Assembly: GCF_013836145.1 (NCBI RefSeq)
Contig: NZ_CP057483.1
Span: forward strand, 2,852,001-2,916,000
Direction of reading: 5' to 3'
DNA from: Citrobacter sp. RHB25-C09
GTDB taxonomy: Bacteria > Pseudomonadota > Gammaproteobacteria > Enterobacterales > Enterobacteriaceae
Length of the DNA stretch: 64,000 nucleotides
The position numbers were made by a program, and so were the translations under genes. This document shows, one piece after another, positions 18,320 to 25,186 of this stretch. Each line of letters starts with the position of its first letter. The stretch's first letter is position 1. Under the pieces are notes generated by a model, which saw only the letters and a program-made list of their open reading frames with translations, had not been told where the DNA came from and searched no databases.

Positions 18320-18367
18320 TTGACACTGGATAAAAACACAGTATATATACTGTATATCCAACCAGTA
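18320..18367. promoter_or_regulatory. SOS (LexA) box and promoter between umuD'-like and dinI-like genes
   Basis: TACTGTATATCCAACCAGTA (18348-18367) fits the LexA consensus CTG-N10-CAG. A TTGACA -35 element lies at 18320. The box is 16 bp before the dinI-like start and about 47 bp upstream of the umuD'-like start, so it can repress both divergent genes. Confidence 0.75.
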
Positions 18368-18383
18368 AAGGGAGAAGGTAAAA

Positions 18384-18623
18384 ATGTTTGTTGAGCTGGT
18401 TTATGACAAGAGAAACGTTGCCGGGTTGCCAGGTGCAAGTAACATCATTCTGGCCGAATTGACGAAGCGGGTGCACCGGATTTTTCCTGATGCTGAGGTG
18501 AGGGTGAAGCCAATGCAGGCTAACGCCTTAAACAGCGACTGCACCAAAACTGAGAAAGAACGGCTGAACCGCATGCTGGAAGAAATGTTTGAAGAATCTG
18601 ATATGTGGCTGGTTTCAGAATAA
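18384..18623 (+). CDS. DinI-like family protein
   Basis: A 79-residue protein of the DinI/ImpC family. It has the LTKRVHRIFPDAEVRVK core and an acidic C-terminal helix ending DMWLVSE, close to the DDWFVSE end of E. coli DinI. DinI binds RecA filaments and modulates LexA and UmuD cleavage. The ribosome site GGGAGAAGG is strong and the gene has a LexA box upstream, so it should be induced by DNA damage together with the prophage. Confidence 0.85.
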   Translation: MFVELVYDKRNVAGLPGASNIILAELTKRVHRIFPDAEVRVKPMQANALNSDCTKTEKERLNRMLEEMFEESDMWLVSE

Positions 18624-18710
18624 GAGCATTGTTTTGTCATATTGCATATGTAGGAACCGCACCGGCGGGCAATCATTCAATACTCGCACGATCGAACGAT
18701 CGCCAGCCAG

Positions 18711-18745
18711 CCGCAACCGTAGTCTTGCATACGGTGTGGTTGCGG
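18711..18745. repeat. Hairpin element, copy 1 (second copy near 18998-19023)
   Basis: CCGCAACC and GGTTGCGG form an 8-bp stem. The 26 bp at 18724-18749 recur with three mismatches at 18998-19023. The unit resembles pieces of the small antisense-RNA loci that satellite and P1-type phages use, but this is only an impression. The rest of 18624-18830 shows nothing else I can name. Confidence 0.35.
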
Positions 18746-18830
18746 CAACTTATTCCTTTAACACCGCAATTTCTGGCTTAAACTAAATAATGAACATTCC
18801 ACCTCAATAAATGTCTAAGAAAGGAATCCT

Positions 18831-18923
18831 ATGACTAAAAAGAAGCCTTATGATCACCAATCTGATATTAGTATTATCCATAACTGCCATTTCCCTGTGT
18901 GTAATAACGTTTGCATTAATTAA
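18831..18923 (+). CDS. Small ORF, possible leader peptide
   Basis: Thirty codons with a good ribosome site (AAGGAATCCT directly upstream), beginning MTKKKPYDHQ. It overlaps the hydrophobic reading frame at 18850 in the next frame. No family is recognised. The nested arrangement resembles toxin loci of the mok/hok kind, in which translation of one frame controls the other; that is inference only. Confidence 0.35.
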   Translation: MTKKKPYDHQSDISIIHNCHFPVCNNVCIN

Positions 18924-18969
18924 AATTGGAATTGGATTATCAAACAATCCAGATAAAAGCGATAGCTAA
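18850..18969 (+). CDS. Small hydrophobic protein (39 aa)
   Basis: Codes for MITNLILVLS... with one predicted transmembrane helix (residues 3-30) and a short polar tail ending NNPDKSDS. It starts inside the 30-codon frame at 18831 (+1 frame) and is preceded by AAAAGAAG. Size and topology are like membrane-acting peptides of type I toxin systems or small phage membrane proteins. I do not recognise it and its expression is unproven. Confidence 0.4.
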   Translation: MITNLILVLSITAISLCVITFALIKIGIGLSNNPDKSDS

Positions 18970-19030
18970 GCACTTGTATGGGCCAACCGCCCCCGTTCTT
19001 CCATACGGTGCGGTTGCGGCACCATGTGTG

Positions 19031-19417
19031 TTATGCGCATTTACTGGTCACTATGGTGTCAGTAACACCAGCGGATGCTTTTTTGAGCGCACGATTGAAT
19101 GCAATAACAGTAACAGGATTTTTCTTCGCTTTAACACGGTTTGAATGGCTCTGGAACACATAAACATCATCAGGATATGCTTCTCTTCGCCTCCTGATTA
19201 GGCTCCTCACAGGAGATGGAGCTAACACTCTCACCTCCTTTAATCGCCCTCTCTGTTTGAAAGTAAGCCATTCGCCGGAAAGGTCGCTATAGTGAAGCCT
19301 GATTATTCTACCAACCCCTACCGGCAGGTAGTAAAGACAGCCCCATAAATCAGACCAGGTATCACTGATGCTTCTTAGCCTGGCATTTATCACGGCAAAT
19401 TCATAAAAGGTCAGCAC
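19031..19417 (-). pseudogene. Tyrosine recombinase remnant, truncated at both ends
   Basis: A 128-codon frame that begins at a GTG within a recombinase-like sequence (further homologous-looking codons LHQWRKGRG precede it until a stop). It contains the region of the first catalytic arginine (VGVGRIIRLHYSDL) and ends at SKCA, just where the HxxR and tyrosine boxes should follow. Both ends are therefore missing and it cannot be catalytic. It sits next to the tail-fibre cassette, where short FimB/Rci-type recombinases sometimes occur. Confidence 0.6.
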
Positions 19418-19666
19418 ACCCCGTCCTTTTCTCCATTGGTGTAAATATCCTTATAATTATTACGTACCTATTTCAAAGATCCAGTTATTTTAACAGATTG
19501 GCTGTACCAGTTGCTCAGCGGTTAACTTTGGTTGTCCTACTCTCCGATCCGACCTTCCGTGCCCGTAACTGCTAAACCGGCACGAATGCGTTCGACAATT
19601 AGTGCTCTTTCCACTTAAGTCTTTGTCATCATGACGCGAAAAGAAGAAATATTGTCAAGATGATAA
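19418..19666. other. Gap upstream of the inverted fibre cassette
   Basis: About 250 bp with no recognisable gene. An in-frame stop directly precedes the first codon of the plus-strand fibre fragment, consistent with a silent, promoterless cassette. Confidence 0.45.
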
Positions 19667-20027
19667 ATGGCCGTTATTGCAAAGGTTGGTTTAGGAGATG
19701 CGGTTCATCTTGCAAATTTTACATCCGGAGTTAACTGGCGGAGAACGCCTGACGGATACATCGAGCAATGGGGACAATCTGCGGTAGCGAACTCATCAAC
19801 AGGGATTGCAGTCGCAACATTTCCTGTCCCTTTCCCGACCGAGTGCCTGACAGTGCCTGACAGTTCAAATTGGTGAAGTGACGAATACTCAGACCGGAAA
19901 TTCGGGCGTGAAATCCTGGGGGGTGAGCCTGGACACTCTTACTAAGACGGGAGTATCAGGGGTTCTGGATGTAACAGGCTCCCCGGCTACTGGTGAGTTT
20001 TTCATTTACAGAGCTATCGGGAGATAG
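19667..20027 (+). pseudogene. Silent tail-fibre C-terminal cassette, frameshifted
   Basis: A tail-fibre distal segment on the opposite strand to all other tail genes. Codons from 19667 read AVIAKVGLGDA... then GYIEQWG and ATFPVPFPTECLT, typical of fibre C-termini. The frame breaks at a 10-bp tandem duplication (TGCCTGACAG at 19844-19853 and 19854-19863). With one copy removed it continues through V-Q-I-G-E-V-T to a stop at 20025-20027, one base before the tfa start. It lacks an N-terminus of its own, as expected for the inactive arm of an invertible cassette. Confidence 0.75.
19674..19699 (+). promoter_or_regulatory. Putative serine-invertase crossover site, outer copy
   Basis: A 26-bp site centred on TT at 19686-19687 that matches, in inverted orientation, 18 of 26 bases of the site at 21202-21227. 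The half-site motif GGTTT and the AAA tract fit the Gin/Cin/Hin family. Two bases beside the core (GG instead of CC) differ from the consensus, so it may be weakened. Confidence 0.5.
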
Positions 20028-20028
20028 A

Positions 20029-20463
20029 ATGAATATTTATAAATGGTCGGCCATTAATAATGCATTTTTCCCCGTCAGTTTGCTTGACAGTTACATGACG
20101 GCGGGTTGGAACTTATCTGATGCAATTGACATTCCTGATGATGTTTCAATGGAATATATGGGGGGCCCGCCTGATGGAATGATTCGAGTAGCTGGGGATG
20201 ACGGGTTACCTGCATGGTCTGAAATCCCTCCAGCAACTCATGAAGAAGAAGTGGCTGCCGCTGAATCGCAAAAACAATTGTTAATTGACCAGGCCAATGC
20301 CCACATGAATAGTAAGCAGTGGCCTGGTAAAGCCGCGATTGGACGCCTGACGGGAGACGAACTGGCGCAGTACAATCTGTGGCTGGATTATCTGGACGCA
20401 CTGGAGTCTATCGACTCCTCCAGCACACCGGATATTAACTGGCCTGCTCCACCTGAGGTGTAA
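20029..20463 (+). CDS. Tail fibre assembly protein (Tfa), silent cassette
   Basis: A 144-residue protein of the Tfa/gpU chaperone family: the N-terminal region carries the fibre-matching YKWSAINNAFFP segment, the middle has a proline-rich AWSEIPPATHEE, and the C-terminus is QYNLWLDYLDALESID. Tfa proteins fold and attach their cognate fibre tip. The start at 20029 lies one base after the fibre stop codon. In the present orientation it is probably not expressed from the late promoter. Confidence 0.8.
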   Translation: MNIYKWSAINNAFFPVSLLDSYMTAGWNLSDAIDIPDDVSMEYMGGPPDGMIRVAGDDGLPAWSEIPPATHEEEVAAAESQKQLLIDQANAHMNSKQWPGKAAIGRLTGDELAQYNLWLDYLDALESIDSSSTPDINWPAPPEV

Positions 20464-20599
20464 ACACCTCACCGTCACAGGTAAAGCCCGGCTGCACAAA
20501 GTCCGGGCATTCTACCCAAACCAATAATGGGTGAAAGCGACCAGCAGGATCGATATCCGTTATTTCAACTACAGTGTTGTTCTCTATTCTTGCCCACAT
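20435..20599 (-). CDS. Small tail protein following the spike gene
   Basis: Fifty-four codons beginning MWARIENNTVVEITDID with the QPGFTCDG motif seen in small phage proteins found behind tail-fibre genes. Its start lies 2 bp after the spike stop codon, so it is translationally coupled. It appears shorter than its relatives and its last codons overlap the end of the convergent tfa by 29 bp, next to a 16-18 bp palindrome (20454-20471). It is the 'U-position' gene of the active arm. Confidence 0.65.
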   Translation of the reverse strand: MWARIENNTVVEITDIDPAGRFHPLLVWVECPDFVQPGFTCDGEVFTPQVEQAS

Positions 20600-20601
20600 A
20601 T

Positions 20602-21510
20602 TTACCACCTGATAATAATTACACCGTTTCCACCTTTACCAGCGCGTCCGGCAACTGCCGGTGCGCCCAGCGCGGCTCCGGCACCTCCTCCACCTGGCCC
20701 ATACGCATCAATTCCGTCATGTGTGGATGTATCAACAGCGCCTTGTCCTCCGGGGCCACCACCGCCACCACCAACGAAACTGGTCGAGAAAGAAGAACCA
20801 GGATTTCCTGGGCCAAGTGAAGTATTAAAATCGCCACCGATACCAACGCCGCAGGCTCCACCTGACGGAGTTGCACCGCCAGTCCCGCCTGTTGCTGACA
20901 AGATTGAACCGAATGAAGTAGTTCCACCATTAGTACCTGCAATATTGCTGGTTCCCGCCACTGGCGCGATACCACCATTACCAACTGTCAGGGTGACTGA
21001 CTCTACTTCTGTAAGGTCAGTTAATTTTTCGGCGACACCGCCACCACCGCCACCTCCGCCTCCGGCAGCTCGTCCGCCAGAACCTCCGCCACCAATGACT
21101 TTCACGTAGCATTTTCTGCCTTTGCGTAACTCATCAGGCACAACCCAATTCACAACACCGGGAGCAGAAAAAACCACCATGTTTTTATAGCCAAAGGCTG
21201 ACTCTTCCAAACCAAGGTTTGCGAGAGCCGTTGCAATCGCTTCTGGGCCATCTGATGCAATATCACCAAACGGATTCGAACGACTCAAAAGTAATGAACG
21301 AAGTGCGGTTAATAACTGATTGTGTTTCCCTTTATCCAGTTCCTCGCCGGATTCTTCTACCACCGCACAGAGTTCTTCCTGAAGCATGTCAAAATAATCA
21401 TCGTCAAGATCGGTTGCCGGGGTTCCTGTCTGGGGGTTCCCTCGGGTAAAGCCGTTCTTGCCCGCGCCGAATTTATCTTTCTGCGCAGTTACTGTATCTA
21501 TACGGTGCAT
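20602..21510 (-). CDS. Tail fibre/spike protein with glycine-rich tip
   Basis: A 302-residue protein. The N-terminal 75 residues (MHRIDTVTAQKDKF, then DDYFDMLQEELCAVVEE) are the conserved base of Mu/SfV-type fibres. A linker ALANLGLEE near residue 94 coincides with the putative inversion site. The C-terminal ~165 residues are very glycine-rich, ending GGNGVIIIRW, like the polyglycine-sandwich receptor tips of T-even adhesins. It is the currently expressed host-range determinant, last of the long leftward late operon. Confidence 0.8.
   Translation of the reverse strand: MHRIDTVTAQKDKFGAGKNGFTRGNPQTGTPATDLDDDYFDMLQEELCAVVEESGEELDKGKHNQLLTALRSLLLSRSNPFGDIASDGPEAIATALANLGLEESAFGYKNMVVFSAPGVVNWVVPDELRKGRKCYVKVIGGGGSGGRAAGGGGGGGGGVAEKLTDLTEVESVTLTVGNGGIAPVAGTSNIAGTNGGTTSFGSILSATGGTGGATPSGGACGVGIGGDFNTSLGPGNPGSSFSTSFVGGGGGGPGGQGAVDTSTHDGIDAYGPGGGGAGAALGAPAVAGRAGKGGNGVIIIRW
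21202..21227 (+). promoter_or_regulatory. Putative serine-invertase crossover site, inner copy
   Basis: A quasi-palindrome with half-sites CCAAACC and GGTTTGC around a central AA (21214-21215), close to hix/gix/cix sites. It lies inside the spike gene at the ALANLGL codons. Recombination with 19674-19699 would invert about 1.5 kb and join the spike base in frame to the silent cassette. Confidence 0.55.
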
Positions 21511-21513
21511 GGG

Positions 21514-22098
21514 TTACTCCGGATATTTGAAAATTACATAGGTATGAGAAGGGCAAAGCTTATTGAGGACACACTCAACAACTGTGTCGCCCCATATTCT
21601 GATCGATGAATCACAGGGATCGTTGCAGGTCATCCAGGTTGTTTCTGTCGATGATGGCATATTGACCTGCCAGTAATACCGCCAGTCCGTGGAATACACC
21701 CCATCAGTACATTTTGAAGTGCAGGTAAACGTGCTTTTATCGTATCGCGTTATAGTCGCCCCAGGCTTTCCAAGAGCAACAAGCTGGGCCAGATAAAACG
21801 CCTCGTTAATCCCACCAGCCAGGTTAACTTTTCCATCAAGGCGTTGTTGGCGCTGACGTATTGTCTGGGTTCCGGATGGAATACATTCATCAGGTAAACC
21901 ACAACATTTTTCCCAGCGGTTAATCAGTTCTGTAGTGGTACGCGGGTCGATCTCCAGCATCAATGAATCAGCGCGCCGATGCACTCTGAGTAATGAGGGG
22001 GCGGTCCCTTTTATCGCCACATCATCAACTGTCCAGGCTGGCCCTGGAGGAAGAAGCGCGGCGAGCAGGTGAATATAATCATCTTCATTCACTGCCAC
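21514..22098 (-). CDS. Baseplate wedge protein, Mu gp48 / YmfQ family
   Basis: A 194-residue protein of the DUF2313 (YmfQ/Mu gp48) family: LLAALLPPGPAW near the N-terminus and an E-I-D-P-R-T-T-T-E-L motif near residue 50 are characteristic. It helps attach tail fibres to the baseplate in contractile tails. It overlaps the preceding gp47-like gene by 10 bp and ends 3 bp before the spike gene start. Confidence 0.82.
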   Translation of the reverse strand: MAVNEDDYIHLLAALLPPGPAWTVDDVAIKGTAPSLLRVHRRADSLMLEIDPRTTTELINRWEKCCGLPDECIPSGTQTIRQRQQRLDGKVNLAGGINEAFYLAQLVALGKPGATITRYDKSTFTCTSKCTDGVYSTDWRYYWQVNMPSSTETTWMTCNDPCDSSIRIWGDTVVECVLNKLCPSHTYVIFKYPE

Positions 22099-23147
22099 GT
22101 TACGCCTCCCAGAACGGCCAGTTCATTCTTCGCGATCGGCGTATCAGCCGCCGGCGCAATCAGTTTGTGGCTGTGCTCACCAGCAGCAATTGAGATGGCT
22201 TCATTGATGCGCGACAACTCGAGAACCCCATCAGGATAACCATCACGAAGGAGGAAAGAACGAAGTTCGGCCACTACTGCAGCTCGTGTTTCAGCATTGT
22301 CCGGATTCAGATCAATAGTGAAATCGATGGTTTTAGGTGTCGCTTTGAAAACATACAAATCAGAACCCGCCACAGGTGCCAGTGGTTCTATATGCGCCTG
22401 CGCGGCAGCTACAGTTGCGTCATCAAGTATCGGATTGATCAGGTCACTACTTGCGACCATCACACCAACAGTGCCTGTCCCCATCCAGTGGCGGTAAGTC
22501 CAGGCTCGAGTGATCCCGGGAACCTCTTTAGCCCAGACAATATAATCACCATCTGCGCCACCCTGTGGTGTCCAGTAGTAGCGCTCAAGAACTCTCGAAC
22601 GCCACTCTTCAACATCCTCTACATCAACACCTCCCGCCAGCGTGTCAGCCATCCCGCCAGATGGCAGCCCATTAACCGGAGTGACAAGAGACAGCGAAGT
22701 GCCATCGTCCACATTTCCTGTAATGCCATTAACATTACAAATTATGGGTAGCCGTAATACTCCACCAGCACTTTTAGCATCGGCCGTCGCTGTGTACTGA
22801 ACAAAATCATCACGCTGGATGATGGCCCCGGCTTTGACTGTCAGATTGTCAGCCACACCCTCCCATCGCATGAAACCAGCCGCTGCTGTTGCGGCCTTTC
22901 TCGGACACCGCTTCATGGCAGCATGACGGGCAAGCCATCCCTCATCACATAGATCTGGCAGCATATTCATTGCCAGATAATCGATGTACCCGTAAACCGT
23001 ATGTAATGCCCCGGCATAGACTTTAGCCCTGACATCCTCATCCATCCGGCGAAGTTCATCATTGATATCCAGACGGGCAAAGAGATCGGTGCGTATCATG
23101 CTGATATTTTCAGCCAGTGTTGGCCGCTGGAATTCACTGTCCGCCAT
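22089..23147 (-). CDS. Baseplate J / Mu gp47-like protein
   Basis: A 352-residue baseplate wedge protein of the gpJ/gp47 family. The N-terminal part has the LDINDELRRMDEDVRAKV region; the central EEWRSRVLERYYWTPQGG stretch is the family's best-conserved motif. It forms the core of the baseplate periphery in Mu and P2-type tails. It overlaps its upstream neighbour by 14 bp, as is usual in this operon. Confidence 0.88.
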   Translation of the reverse strand: MADSEFQRPTLAENISMIRTDLFARLDINDELRRMDEDVRAKVYAGALHTVYGYIDYLAMNMLPDLCDEGWLARHAAMKRCPRKAATAAAGFMRWEGVADNLTVKAGAIIQRDDFVQYTATADAKSAGGVLRLPIICNVNGITGNVDDGTSLSLVTPVNGLPSGGMADTLAGGVDVEDVEEWRSRVLERYYWTPQGGADGDYIVWAKEVPGITRAWTYRHWMGTGTVGVMVASSDLINPILDDATVAAAQAHIEPLAPVAGSDLYVFKATPKTIDFTIDLNPDNAETRAAVVAELRSFLLRDGYPDGVLELSRINEAISIAAGEHSHKLIAPAADTPIAKNELAVLGGVTWQ

Positions 23148-23562
23148 AAGTGATTACGCTCCATAAATCATTAAAGGAAATGGTAACCGGCCCGTCCCGG
23201 TGCCAGAGAACAATTTGATTACCGAGTTCGTTAATACCGGTTCGCTGAATATCAATGTCGATACGTGATACCACCCCATCATCAATCATCCACTGGAGTG
23301 CATCACGCAGATAAATTCGCGCCTTATTCACCAGGGCATTGGTCAATTTGCTGCGTTGTAAAAGCCACAGTTTTGAGCCGTAACGATCATTGGCAACAAC
23401 GGGCCATGTATCGCCCCACCAGCCCATAGGGACATCAGCATTGTCATCCGGATCAGCACGACGATGTGTAAAAAGTGAAATAACCACAGCCCTTACCAGC
23501 GGATTCAGCGACGAACTGACGCTAACCCGCTTACCATTTACCGTAAGCCACAGTTCCATCAT
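23134..23562 (-). CDS. Mu gp46-like baseplate protein
   Basis: A 142-residue protein of the phage GP46 family (P2 gpW / T4 gp25-like role). Typical elements are RAVVISLFTHRRADPDD and GWWGDTWP near residue 47. It links the tail tube to the baseplate wedges. The start overlaps the gp45-like stop by 4 bp. Confidence 0.85.
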   Translation of the reverse strand: MMELWLTVNGKRVSVSSSLNPLVRAVVISLFTHRRADPDDNADVPMGWWGDTWPVVANDRYGSKLWLLQRSKLTNALVNKARIYLRDALQWMIDDGVVSRIDIDIQRTGINELGNQIVLWHRDGPVTISFNDLWSVITYGGQ

Positions 23563-24107
23563 TCCCCCATCTGATTGGCCGGGGTATCAGTGTTGTTACC
23601 CTGCCCGTTTTCTCTGTGTTTATGACCGTTATAGACAATCCGCATCGCTGACATCGTCAGCCCGCCGGAATCACACAGATCCTTAATATGTCCCGTTGCT
23701 TCAATATCCATTTCAAAACGGGCTTTCGGGGCATTAACAAACCGGATTAAATTTCCGGCTCCGTCAACGATAATTCCAGAACGAGTGAGGTGTACCTTCT
23801 GTCCGAGGTCGTCATACAATGCGACTTCACCTTCTTCCAGTCCGCGAAGCCGGTACCGGCGATCAGCAACCGCAATCACAATGCCGTGTGATCTGTCACC
23901 ATCTGGGAACAGAACCACGCCTTCAGCCCCCGGTTTCGCGTGAGAGGTAAACCCGTAATGCTCAAGATGTTCTATACCTGCTTTCGTCTGGGCACCGATA
24001 AGTTCAACATCTACCATCTGGCATTTACTGGCAGCATCAATACTTTTTACGACTGCGCGACCAATCAGACAAAGCACCTGCCTCTGTAAGCTTTGCATTA
24101 CGCCCAT
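23559..24107 (-). CDS. Baseplate assembly protein V (Mu gp45-like spike)
   Basis: A 182-residue protein of the gpV/gp45 family, the central spike that pierces the outer membrane. It has the OB-like N-terminal half with HYGFTSHAKPGAEG and VVLFPDGDRSHGIVIA, and a beta-helical C-terminal half. Start and stop overlap the neighbouring genes by 1 and 4 bp. Confidence 0.85.
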   Translation of the reverse strand: MGVMQSLQRQVLCLIGRAVVKSIDAASKCQMVDVELIGAQTKAGIEHLEHYGFTSHAKPGAEGVVLFPDGDRSHGIVIAVADRRYRLRGLEEGEVALYDDLGQKVHLTRSGIIVDGAGNLIRFVNAPKARFEMDIEATGHIKDLCDSGGLTMSAMRIVYNGHKHRENGQGNNTDTPANQMGE

Positions 24108-25186
24108 CAGAACGGGTCCTCTTTGGCTTTTCGTTTTTTAGTACGTTTCTGCTTCTCATCTTCCGGTTCTGGAAGATAAGCATCCGGCGGCCCGACACGA
24201 AGTTCCGCTAATGTGCCGTTATTATCTTTGGTGAATGACACTTCAGAAATGAGCAGTTCGCGGTTATTGAATCCGCATACAGGGTCAAAAACGATGACAC
24301 GCTGATTCGGTTGCCAGAGCGAGCCGTCACCCTGTCGCCAGCCCCAGACTACATAAGTGGTTTCGTCGGTACGTGCGGCACGTTGTCTGGCTTCAAACTC
24401 AGCGCGGGCTATACAGCTTGCGCCTGTTGATTGTCCTGTCTGTTGCACAACCATCGGACGATAACGCCCTATTCCTGCATCAGCAGTTTTTGACCTCAGA
24501 GCCGTAGTGGTTGCTGCCCCAAAATCATTATCATTCCCGGCACGCTGGCCGGAGACCTGATAAGTTGAAAAGCGGTCGCGGATACTTTTTTCGGTATCAC
24601 AAGAAATAACGTTTTGCCCCAACACCAGGGCGGTATGCGCCCGCGTGGTACCCGGTACTCCGATAACCAGACGCCCTTTCGGATCGTCGTATGCCAGCGC
24701 CTGTTGCTGGCCAAGCATTTTATTGAGAACCTCAATGACCGTCTCACCGTGATCTGGCTGAACGCCCGGTATTGCCGCAGCAGGGGCCCCCGAATCCACG
24801 ACAGATATGCCAAATGGTTTCGCCAGTGCAGCGGCAACCTGAACAAGCGATTGCCCGTTGAACTGGGTTGGTTCTGCGGAACAGTCAATAAGGTCGGCTG
24901 TCAGACTGCGACCGCTGATCCCGGTGCTGATTGACCTCGCGTCATAGCGAACCGGCGTCGATTCCACCCAGCCAGTAATGACCAGATCATCACCGATGAG
25001 GACTTCTACCTTGTCACCGTTTTTTACTTTTGGCTGCAACGAGTTAGAACCTTCACCACCAGGCCACTCGCGGGTAATTTCAACGCTGAAGTCGCGCGCG
25101 ATGCGCTCAATACCTGCGCCTATGCGAACAGATGTCCAGCCACCCCATTCCCGTCCGTTAACACGTAGCGTTACGTTATCGTTCAT
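24107..25186 (-). CDS. Baseplate hub protein (Mu gp44 / gpP-like)
   Basis: A 359-residue baseplate hub of the Mu gpP/gp44 (T4 gp27-like) family. The N-terminus reads VTLRVNGREWGGWTSVRI, and there are LIGDDLVITGWVE and GRSLTADLIDCS, typical of the family. The C-terminus is rich in lysine. It forms the hub below the tube on which the gp45 spike sits. It overlaps the gp43-like gene by 4 bp. Confidence 0.85.
   Translation of the reverse strand: MNDNVTLRVNGREWGGWTSVRIGAGIERIARDFSVEITREWPGGEGSNSLQPKVKNGDKVEVLIGDDLVITGWVESTPVRYDARSISTGISGRSLTADLIDCSAEPTQFNGQSLVQVAAALAKPFGISVVDSGAPAAAIPGVQPDHGETVIEVLNKMLGQQQALAYDDPKGRLVIGVPGTTRAHTALVLGQNVISCDTEKSIRDRFSTYQVSGQRAGNDNDFGAATTTALRSKTADAGIGRYRPMVVQQTGQSTGASCIARAEFEARQRAARTDETTYVVWGWRQGDGSLWQPNQRVIVFDPVCGFNNRELLISEVSFTKDNNGTLAELRVGPPDAYLPEPEDEKQKRTKKRKAKEDPF

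Noticed and set aside
18926..19144. 72-codon plus-strand frame near the recombinase remnant
   Set aside because: No ribosome site, overlaps the small hydrophobic frame and the antisense of the recombinase remnant.
20531..21109. Long plus-strand frame rich in proline and alanine
   Set aside because: It is the antisense of the glycine-rich spike gene; the GC-rich repeat makes both strands open. No ribosome site and no family.
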